64,000 nt of DNA. Origin: Trochalopteron elliotii. Taxonomy: Eukaryota; Chordata; Aves; Passeriformes; Leiothrichidae. The notes under the pieces are model-generated. The model had not been told where the DNA came from. It ran no database searches and worked only from the letters and a program-made list of their open reading frames with translations. Where the stretch lies: positions 774,653 through 838,652 of the forward strand of contig JANPWX010000061.1 in NCBI GenBank assembly GCA_024734555.1. The letters run 5' to 3'. Both the position numbers and the translations under genes were made by a program. Shown here in pieces: positions 39,301 through 51,300 of the stretch. Every line of letters begins with the position of its first letter. Positions within the stretch are counted from its first letter, which is position 1.

Positions 39301-42300
39301 ATTCTAAACGCACCCACCACCACCCTTGGAAAGCAAAGGGAGAAATGTGTTGTTCCACTCTGTTAGATCCCATGCACTGCTGGCCTGAAGGAAGACCAGC
39401 TCTGTACACCATGACTCCCATGTCTGCTCATGACACAATTAACTGGAATCCTAAAGCCTACTGTCAGATATCCCACAGCTTTCTGTGCCTCCCTCCAGTT
39501 CCAAGGGCTGCAATCAAATACACTCACTGGCAAAAAATGCCAAAACCCCATTCCATCCTGCCTGCAAATACTGACCAAAATTAATAAAACCCCAAGTGCT
39601 TGATATCTCTTTCCACAACTGTGAAACAAATAAATAACACCTGATGAAACATGGTTTTGCAGTAACCAGTGCTCCCTGGGAGGTATTTATGCTCTACACA
39701 AAAGCCACAGGTTCCCATTACTTGGATTACATTTGCAGTAACCACAGAAGAAAAAAAAAAAAAAAAACAAACAATAGTTTTTTTTAATGTGCTATGATTC
39801 TAAAGGGCTTCTGTGCAGTGATATCTCAGCACCTGACAATCACTTATTTGGATTTTTCCCCGCAACATTTCTTAGAGAAAATACTGTAATTTGCACTTTT
39901 AAATGGGAGCAGAGGCATGAAGAGCCCAAGCTACTGACCAGCATGTTCAGTAGAGCACCAAATTACGGCCAGGGCTGCAATAGCAAATGAAAAATATTAA
40001 TTGCTGCAATCCTTCCACATCTAACTTCCATGCCTAAAGCAATTTCCTGCTAAATGCTACTAAATCTGGTCCTAGGCAGAAAGAGAGGAGAGGAATATTT
40101 CTCATTTTCCATTGCACACAGATGCACAGGCAAGCTGTGAACTCACATGACATCTTCTGCCCCAAAATGAGTGGAATAAACCAGACTGCAGTGATAAAAC
40201 AAGTGGCATGAGGCCTCCAGAGACTCTCACAGGTCATCCTTGTAGTGCTTCCTACTCCTGGGATGGATCAGAAGCAACCAAATAATTAAGAGTTTTGCTT
40301 CTTTCAAGCACACACCACAGTGTGTGCTTATGTAAATGTTCTTCAAATAAAGAAAAAATTGTTCTAGTTTTGTGGCCATCCTCCCCCTATGGAGGAAATA
40401 ATTTTCCAACTAAGTCTAATCTCTTTGGCTGAACAAGATGGAAATGTTAAAATTGCCTTCCTGCAGTGTTTGCTTTGCTCCCTCTCAACACATGCGGCCT
40501 TGGCAATTTGGAAGTCTACAGATTCCTGGCAAAAGTAACAGATGCCCAAGAGTAAGAAGCTTTCTAGTCTTCCCAAGTGCACAGATACCCCAATTAGGAC
40601 TCTTCTCTGATAAAACATTAATAAATTGTTTCCTCCTAAATCTTAGGAATTTGTGAGCTCAGCCTGTTGTGAAATCAGTGTTGCAAAGTATCAGCAGAAG
40701 AGAGATGAAGGCCAAATCTTGAACATTATATTTTGAAACATGGATTCTTTGGAACACAAAGACTTGTCCCTATTCTGCTATCATAATAACATACAACTTA
40801 TTTGCTAAGTTCCTTGAAGTACCCTGGAACATCAAGATAAAGGAAGATGACTGAAAGTGAAAACCTTGATTTTTAATTTTGAATACAGGCTTTTAAATGA
40901 GATTTATTTAGAACCATGTCTTCATAGCTAAGTGCTGCTTAGACAATGTATTTTAGGAATTCAAGTCAGCTCTTTACTGCCAAATACGAACAAATACTGG
41001 CCATTTCCTAAAATACTAATATTTCAAAAGGTCAGATGGCTATATTGAAACAAAGACATGCTCCAATCCATTTTAAACACCAAGCCAAAGTGTGCCAAGA
41101 AGTCATTGGGTTTGTTGCAAAGCTGCTTACAAGAACTAATACATTTCCTCTTCTGAAAATGCCAACCTCTCAAAGCTGATGCCTAATAGCTACTTGCTAC
41201 TGGTGGTCTGTGAGATTCCACATAACAGGGATAAACAGATCCGGAAAATAGCTTTCCCACATAACATCTGTCTTCCCACCAGAACTCTATTATAAACAAA
41301 CAAAATAAATGGCTTAAATCCTTGAGCGAGCGACAAGCACAGAAACATTCCAGTGCTGAAAGCAGAACGCCCAAGAGTAGTGGGAGACCATACCACAGCA
41401 CCCCAGGGACTAAAAGGATTCTTGAATTGCCCTGCTTAAGGACAAAAATGAAAGAAGAAGAGTGGCCTCATGATGATGGATGCACAGAATAGAGTCAAGA
41501 GATTTGATTTCTTTCTTGATTTGACACGGTCTCGTTATGCAAGTTTGGATGAGATCTGTCTCCTCAAGTTTTGCTAAATAGACTCTTGATAATACTCCTT
41601 CCTCCCAACTTCTACTTTATTGCAACTCACAAAGGTGAATTCTGTGTTTGCTCAGAACACAAGGCAAAAGGACCCTCACTCATCATTTCTTAGTGCATTG
41701 CTCATGTGGCGTGGCAACACTGTAACGGGCCAAAATCAGCTTCAAAGCAGGGCATTCAAATTTCTGTCAGCTTAAATGACAACACATGCTGCATTCTCCC
41801 CCAAAACAACACATACAACTCACTCCTGTTCAGATAAGGGGTTAACACCTCAAGCAGGAAGAAAATTCCAAATTCCAATTCAACTGGAAAAGCTGGTAAT
41901 GTTCGTCACACATCACTTCGAAATACTGGTCCAGATGCAATGACCAAGACTCTTTGATGTCCCACTTTCTCCCCCAAGGATGCCAGTATAACCATTTGGG
42001 GCAAGATATTAATGCTACTTCAAGTTTACAGGCACCATGCAAGGCCTTCTGAGCCTTTCTCACCCAGGCAGACTGGCTTAAGAAAACACCTCAAATAGCA
42101 GGATGATAACAAGGCTCTCGCTGCTTGTGGGGAATGTACAGGCAGCAGCCTCTTCCCAGTCAAGGGCTAGGGAAAGTTATTGCTGTCAACTGGACATTTC
42201 CAGCTGAGAGGCTGCAGAAACCTTACAGCAGGCCCAGTGAAAGGTCCCCAGACACCCCTGCAACCAGGGTGCACAAGCACTGCAGTGAAATCTGATACAC

Positions 42301-45300
42301 AGGAGAGAGGCAGTGCAGGCCAACCCAAGAAGGGGATCATTTAGAAGAGCACTAGTACAACTTATGGAGAATATTTCACACCCTGGGATACAGTATATTA
42401 ATAAAGCTATTTTTCCTCCTGTCACAGGTAGACTTGCAATGCCCCAAGGGCCAGAAGAGAGGAGATTGCATCTGCAGAAGCCAGGGAACACTACTGACAC
42501 CAGCTGAGGCTGCAGCACAGAAGTTTTACAGCTGGGGCTGTCATAAAAGCCCGCCCTGCATCCTTGAAAGCTTTTCTGGATCTGTGGCAATCTCTGCAAA
42601 GCAACCTTCTGCAGAGGTTAAAATCACTAAACATCTACACGGACCTGTTCCAAGCCTTTTGGAATTGTACCCTACACCCCTTGTGTCAGCTCTGCTAAAA
42701 ACAAACCCACCGCTTCTTACCTCTTGTAGCCTGCAACAGCCCAGAGAAATTGCTGCTGCACACAAGTCAGTCCTGCTGTAAAATGCTCCAAGTGCTAATG
42801 TACCTGGCAAGTGCACTTAATTCCCAGAGGGCAAGAATTCCCTCCATTTATTTAATATGTTAAACTTTGGAGCATAGAAATAGAAAACAAAGAAATTTTA
42901 GTAAAATAAGATTTTACTAAAATTGGAGTCTTCCATTTATGCAGGCCAATTTTAATACTCCAGATATATATAATGCACATTCCTTTAGTAATGGCTCTGC
43001 TGAAATAATCATTTGGTTCCTACAACTTTGAAGAGTTTCAGATCATGCCACCAAAACAATTCATTGAAATAGGAGACAATAAAGTAGGATCAAAGAAAAG
43101 TGTGACTAGGTCTTATTGGAATTAATCTAAAACCAAGACTTGCCCAGCACTGTTTTCATTGTGGTAGGGGAGGGCTGTGTTTTGGTTTTGTGGGGTTTTT
43201 TTTTAATGTGACATATGAAAATTATATTTCTAATATAATACTCATTTTCCTTTGTATTTGTCCAACCTATTGCAGTTCTGGATCTTGCCAACTCATAAGC
43301 ACATGTGCTGCTGCATGTTCAGAACAGCTGAAGCCAAAGCAATGGCAGAGAAAGCCTGTACTTACATGTTTTAAGTTTCTTGAGCTGTCTCAATCTCAAA
43401 CAGAGCTGGGCAAATTTAAAACTAGAACTTCACTATATAATGAAGTTTCCCATTTTAACAAGCATTACCAGCCAGATCAGGACTGAATTAAACTATCGCC
43501 TATTATTTGAACAATCATGTTGTGAGCTCAAATTTGTTTTACCTTGTGGTTGGCCACAACAAAATAGTTAAATGCACTGTGCCTCTGGTTCATTGTGTTT
43601 TTTCAGGTAGGAAACACAAAGTTGCAAGAGATGATGTCAGAAAAGAGTAAGAAAAAAAGCACCATCAAGAGTAAAAGCAAAACCACCTGGGCACACTGTT
43701 GTTTCTGGGGCTCTGATTTACTGTATTCCTACGTATGGCAATGGAGGTGTTTGTATTGCCTGTTGGAGAGGGATGGGCTGGGTACTTGAAAAAGACAAAC
43801 AAACAAACAGACGTGGATTTCACCCCGTAACACTCCAGGGTTTGCCAGAGCCAATTCACAACAGCACACACAAACTCCACCTGTGATCCAAGCTGAGCAG
43901 CTGCACTGCAGGTTGGGGCAATGCTGGGGTGACACTGCTTGTGCTTCAGTGAGCTGGGAGCTTCAGCAGAGAAATATATCACTGGATTTCTGAACAAACA
44001 CAGACTATTCTCCACGATGATGAAAACTCTCTTGCTCAAGCCCACCTTCCCGGAAACAGCATTTTAGTCCCAGAAATACAGTGGACAAAGTCTGTATGTT
44101 GTAATAGGAAAAAACCCCAATCCTAGTAAGCTACTCTATGTGCTTAATGCAGTTATTAACCAGGACAGGCAGCCTTGTAAAACCTAGACAGGACAGTAAG
44201 GGCTGTAAAAAAAACTACCCAGAAGAGCAGTGGATGTGGTCCTCAAGGGAAAAACAATCAAGGAAAATAAGAAACTGAGGAGACAAAATAACAGTCCTGT
44301 ACAAAGTACATTAATGGCTAATATAATGACTCAAGAAACAAAGCTCAAAGAGGTCACAGAAAGGCAGAAGCCTACATCTGTACCCCAGAACAAGCAATCA
44401 CAATAGAGGCAACCTATGTCAAAGAGGATAACAACACTACGAAAATATTTTTCAATATGGGCTTGATCCTGCAAGCCACTGTGCAAGCAGCAGCAGTCTG
44501 GACAAGCTGTGGGCAACCCACACTGGCCAGGATCAAGCCCTTAACTGCACTGCAACCTGTTTGAGATCCAAGCCCTGAAGTAAGAGCAGATCATCTGCCA
44601 GGAAAGACACCCACACTGCAAGTCAGAGCAAGTACGAGAAGCGGATGCATGAGCGCAGATTATCGGGTTTCTCCTCTGAGCTTCTCCAGGGCACAGAAAT
44701 CCCTGCCCTGCTCAGTGAACATTACCATTATGACAGACTCGAGTGTTGTTATTAATGAAGCTGACTAATCCTCTCTGCTGGTCTCCTCTCTGGCTACATT
44801 GGGATGATTTATACAAACAAAAAGAGCTCCTACACAGGATACAAATACAGGCAAGACCTGAAAGTAAACAATGAAGAAGTCGACCCAAAGGTGCACGAGG
44901 AACTTTGAAGACAGTGTTTAAACACTCCCGAACGTCAGTGCTTGCCCACTTTTCAGAAAAAAAGGACTTGCTTTCACAAGCAAACAGTAGCTGGAGATTG
45001 GATATGTCCGTGCCAAGAAAGCACTGGTGAAAACATTAGTGAGAGCATTCATTCCAAAATGTTCCATTATTTCTGTATGAATGAAATGTAGGGGGAGAAA
45101 AGGGGAACCTTCTGCCATGTTGCAGTCATGCCTAACTTGTGCTCCTCATGGTGAAAGCCATGTTTTTACAGACCTTGGACACTTTTGCTTCTATTTTTAC
45201 ATTTGTCAATCTCTCATTAATCTTCCTTTAGTGTTTTGGTTTCATATAACATCCACTGAAACCATCAATAAATGCCCCAAATGTCATCATCACCTTAGTG

Positions 45301-48300
45301 AAGAAATACACAGTATTTTGAGGCAAAGCTAACGCTATAACTGGAGGCATTTCCTACTCTTTCTCCTCTCTTTTTTCAAAGTATCACATCAGAGGCAAAA
45401 AAGAAAGAGCGTGTAGGGGAGGAAGAGACCCCTACACACAGCCCATCAAATGCATTTGGTTTTCTCTGATCCTTATTACTGTTTCTTCACTCCTTTTATG
45501 CAAATAGTGCATTGGAGCCCTACAAACAGCACCTCAAACATGAGGCTCAGAATCGTGGGAGCTGTACAAAAAGGAAAGGAAACAAAGCACTGCCTTGAGA
45601 TAAATAATTCTCCTCCCACAAAACACTTCAAGGTAAAAAGCAGCCAACCTGCTGTGAAAATCTTGACTCCTGACTCTGGGCAAGTTATAAAGTTTGTTTT
45701 ACTGTAGCAGGCTGATGTGAAGGGACGGAGGACCCACAGGATTTTTGTCTAGATAACAAAGCAAAGCAAGATTTGCAGGCTGGCAGAATACTTCTTAGGC
45801 CACAAGCTATCACAGCAAAAGATGTGCCTTGGGCACACAAGCTTTTCTTCTCATCTGAGGAAGCAGCAGGCTTCAAGGTCCTAGCCTGTGGCAGCTGCAA
45901 CAATATTATTACTACAACTCAGTAGCTTCCCTCAAAGGGGAAAACTGTTGAGGCACTGATGGGAAAATTGCTCAAATCGACACAGGCATTCCCCAAGGGA
46001 GGAAGAAAAGGAGATGGGAGGAAATTCAGGTCCCCTGGGCTCCCATCACAAGCAGATGGCTGTTCTGATCCAGCTCTCAAACCCTCCTGCCTTTAAGAAG
46101 CTGGTCAGCCACCACACTTGCCACTCCTCAAACTCCCAAAGGAAGACCTGCAGCCCAGGCTGGACTCGCTGGATGAACACAAGTAAACACATGAAAGTAC
46201 AAGAGAGCAGGGTCAGATCTGGCAGGAGGAGAGACTCCTGCAAAGCCCAGTCCTGCTACCAGCCAGCACACACGCAGCTACAAAACACCCAAAATCCACA
46301 GGAGACAACAGCCTTCATCAAAACCCAACAAAGGACCCCACCTGGCCTCAACAACAACATTTTAAAGGTGAACATGATCATGCTGACATCAGGAAGTAAT
46401 GAAACTGAGAATAAAATGGAACTTCAACAGTCACTCAGTTACTACTACCACACAGATCTTCCCAGCAAGCTGCATTTGTATTTCCCATATCACAAGACAC
46501 TCTTCTTCACAGCATCAGTGGGATGGTCACACAAGGTTGATGCAAACCAGGACAATTTGTCTCAATCAGATAATTCTGTTCCCTATCCTGTTCTTGCAAA
46601 TGCAGCCATCTGGAATACCAGGTAAGAGTGCAGCAGGAAAAAAGCCACTGTGCTTGACAGCAATTCAGTGAAGTCCTAAATAACCTAAGATAGCTGAAAA
46701 TGGGATGAATCAATAGTATAGATAGACACAGTGGAGTAAAGGCAAGTCAAAAGCAGAAAGGCTAACCCTAAAATATTAAAGCAATCGAGATCAAGAGGAA
46801 GCAGCTCAGTCTATGAAACAAGCATACCACAACAGCCATGCCAGCAGAAGGCAGCCACAAGGATGGTACCTCAAACAGATAAAACAGAGCTATTACCCTG
46901 GAATGCCAAATATTTAATGTTTCAGTGATAAAACAACAAATGTTCAGTAACATAAGACTGCTGCTGCCCAAAACAGCCCACAAACTCCACGCACCAGAAA
47001 ATACAAATTAAACGCTGACATCAGAGAAAGATTCTGTTTTCTTGTAAGAACAAAAAGCAAACAAACATTTTCTTGTAAGGAACAAAATGTTGACCTCTGC
47101 AAATTTGGGAAGACTTCAAGAAACAACATAACTGTGGGGAAAAATGTGCAGGGCAGCAGAATAAAGCCATATCTGACCTCTAAAGGCTGACTCCTGTGAG
47201 CCTACGCAGCTCCACTCCCCTCCAGACTCCTCACACCTCCCTTGACACTTCCACATGCCTCACAAAGCAATGAACACAGCATAAAAATAAGTTTCAGACC
47301 AATAGAAATACTACAATTGATCCAAAATCTCTACCATTCATGATTCACTGTAAATGCATACATCGACAGATGCCCCCTCCCATTCGTCAGCATCCCAAAC
47401 TGCAAAGGAAAAATAACTGCTGAACTGGATTGGGTGAGCATATTTCAGCCAACTTAGGAAAAAAAACAAACCTTAAGAGAGGGAGTTCAACAGAACAAGT
47501 CAAAAATTCATCAATCACACACAAACTGAACTTTATGAATGCATTTAAAGTTTTCCATGTGGTCTGCAGGTCACACATTTTAACCACACAAACTGCTCCC
47601 TGAAACCTTCAAATAACCAACATTGTGGGATTCTTTCCTACTTGCTAATGCATTGCCCATGAGCCACATTTTACTTTGTAAAGTTAATGAAAGACTCCCA
47701 CGGGCTTTTGTTACCAATAGTTACAGAAAAGAACCTTTGTGGAACAGCAATGCAAATTTTATCAATGTGAAGTTTAAGAGTTGCAAAAACAATATAATAA
47801 ACAATTACAGCTTTCTAATGAGATTTTTCTTGGTCAGACATACCTCAGACATTTCCAGACATGACTAAACTCTAAGATTCCCATTTCCAATTAACACACA
47901 CGCGTGTTACCCCACAAAACCCTCCCCTTCCCAAAGCCACTCAGCATGAGATTACTGCAGAATCTGATGGTCTTTAGTAGAATATTTGGCCTAACTCCAG
48001 CTCCACCAGCCTTCATGCTTATTTTTATAGGCACAGCCTCCAGCTTTGCACTCTAGTATGTAACACAACACCCAAGTCTATTAAACTTTCCAAAAAATAC
48101 ACATAAAATTGAACAACAGGTAATCAAGCCACAGCCTGTGCCCTCACTCTCAGGAGGGAATTCATTGCCCTGTTTGCACCATGCCATGAAACTTTACCAA
48201 TGTTCTTGAAGGGCTTACAGTCAACCTGCCTGGGATGATACAAAAGGATCATCAGAGAACACAGATCCAAATGCTTTTGCTAAGGGAGCTCTGATGGAGA

Positions 48301-51300
48301 AGATCTAGAGTTTCAAAGGGGCAAATGGAGCTGGCACTAGGATCTCCAACATTAAACATTCAGCATCAAATATAACAACTGTGAAAGAGATTAGAAAAGG
48401 CAAAAAATCTTCTGGTGGAATGAACCCAACTATCTTGTCACCTTTGGCAATGGGGAGGGGAGAGGTTTGGCATTGTGCGGTGATGGCTCGATCTGACTGA
48501 CTCTCACATTTCATAGAATCTCAGAAGAGTTTGGGTTGGAAGGAATATTTAAAGGTCTCCAGTTCAATCCCCTCTGCAATGAGCAGGCACATCTCTAACT
48601 AGATCAGGTTGCTCAGAGTCCATCTCCATGGTGACCTTGAATGTTTCCAGGGATGGGACATCTACCACCTCTCTGGACAGCCTGTTACAGTATTTTACTA
48701 TCCACATCATAAAAAAAAATTCTTGCTTATTATCTAGTCTAAATCTACGCTCTCTTAGTTTAAAACCAGTATTCCTCATCCTGTCACAACAGGCTTTACT
48801 AACAAGCTTGTGCCTGTCTCTCCTCTAAGTCCCCTTTGTGTGTTTACCTACCAAGACTGGCTAACACGATCGGGCTGCATCTGGCCAGCCTCACAGCATC
48901 TTCAAAGCAACCCATGTTACAGGTCTCATTCCCCACAACAAACCCTTTTGAAGGTTACAACTGCAATTCCCTTTTAAAACTAACATGTGTAGCACAGACA
49001 GTGCCTTCAGTCTGCAGGAAACAGCTTAGAAAACCGTGTTGGGTAAGCCTGGTTTGCTGCAGCTTGACTTTGTTCTTTAAACATGGACACAACTTCTGGC
49101 AATACCTGCAGTGGAACACTGACATGAGGGCTGAACTTCAGCCCACAGTTGAGCCATTAAAGGACAAATCCATTCCTACTGCCCTCTGAAAGGATTCTGA
49201 CAGGTCAATTTCTCTATGTAGCTCTTTGAAGCAGCAGAAATCTGCAGTCTTGGTTAAGCACCAACAGCAGCTCTTGAATAGAGCTATTTGGTTTCCCCAG
49301 GATGCAAACTACAGATTTTACATGGTAAAACAAGCCCTACTTCCAGGTGTAACAGAGGCTCCTTTGTCCTCATCAGAGTCTAAAACCAGAAATGCAAAGT
49401 GTAGTTGCCATGAGTGGTGGCAACAAGGAGAAAGTAGAGAAGAGCTTGTACTTGAAAATTAATGTGGTTGTTACAGTGAGCACCATTCCAACTGTTACTG
49501 TTTTACAAATTTTCTGAAATACGCAACAGAGGCATGAAAATCTGCAAGGCAGCAAAACTCAGCTGATATGGAGAGGAGACAATATTCCTCAAGTGATTTG
49601 GTAGATAAAACCATGCAGCATCACAAGTAACTTGCATACTTGGTAGCAGAATGTGGCACAGGCATGAACATCTCTTTTTTCCACCACAGTGTGTAGTGAA
49701 CATTTTAATACTTGCAAAGATCTGCAAAATTTGGCCTTCATATTGTGGATTCACACACAGAGCTTGTAAGACCTTGAAAAAACAAGCTTTCCCACCTGCA
49801 AGTCAGAGGATCCTACACTGCTAGGGAAAAGTGGCACCTGGTATCACCTACCAAAGCACATAATACAGATAATTACATTGCACATCACTGCCAGTTGCAG
49901 CAGAATCAGAAACTGAGGGAAATACATACTTCACTGTCATCATCTCAAAGAACTGTGTGTTTGAACACACGTTGTCAGCTAGCTCATAACAAAACAGAAC
50001 ACCCATTTGACATTAAAACATTCAGTTTCTTTCAAGAAAAAACTATCCAGTTTGAATTAAGCAGAAACATGTAACTAAATACTTCCCAATCCATAGTAGT
50101 TGACAGAAAAAAAAAAAGGAAAAAGAAAACAGAAACCAAAAAATTCCCCTGATAAATCCACACCCGAAAGATTTATAGCAATCCTTCCTAAGAAACTGCA
50201 CAGTCCAGGGTGCCCTCACAGAACAGGTTTGCATCTTTAATGCTTTAAAGAAAACTTTCAAATATGACCCAAAGACTGGGCCGGGTGCTACTGCCTCCTT
50301 TAATCTCCAGGCAAACAGCTCTCTTCCCTTTTCCTTCATATTTTCTTGAGTTAAATGGAATGAGATGATTCAGTATCACCCACTGTTACTGTAGGCATTA
50401 GGAACAGAGTATTAACCCTAAAACTGATGTGGAACATGTTAAGCATACAAGCCACTGACTGGAAAAAACAACTTCTGAATCCCAGAAGAGGCAGCCACTG
50501 CAGTTGTTGAAAATGAAGGATTTGCCAGAAGCAAGATGAAAGAGCAGAAAAGAGAAGTCTGATATCTACTTGCTTGTAACAACATCCAAGGGTTATCCAT
50601 AGGGAACAGAACCCATCTTCAAGGAACAAGGAAAATTTAAGACAAAAGTTTTGCAAATGTAATTCTCAAAGGTATGGCAGATGCTTAAAAACAAAAAAAA
50701 ACGGTTTTTTTTAAACCATTGAGGAAGAAATGTTTCCACAAATATACCTTGTTTTGGTTTCTTCTTCAACAAAGTTTTCATGGATACTCAGTCTTTTCTT
50801 AATCTAGTTTTATGGTTTAATTTAAATTAATCTGTACAACCTGAAGTTGCAAATTGATGGAAATGATACAATAGCAGTCAGGAGCAACTAAGCCAATTAG
50901 TTAGGTATTACCAACCTAATGTCTCCAGAAAAGAGAGCAGGCCAGGTTGAACAAGAAAATTGTTTGAGAACAAAGATGTGGCAGACAAAGAATAGCAGAG
51001 GTACAAAAGCACAGACTATAACTAAGGGATAGAAGAAGCAAACAAAAATATCACAGATCCTCCCTTACCTTCTCCTTTCTGTTCTCTAGTATAATGAAAC
51101 CATGATGGTTCAAATGCTTAGCAAGAATGAAAAATATAATCACGCTAAAAATTAAAAAGGAGGGGAAGGCTAAATTATAATTAAGTACAGAACAACTATT
51201 TGATTTTAGTAAGTTGCAGACCATAGATATACTTTGGCTTAAATATTTAGGCTCCCGAGCAGCCTTGGAAAGTCTCCACAAACCATTAAGTTCACACAGC

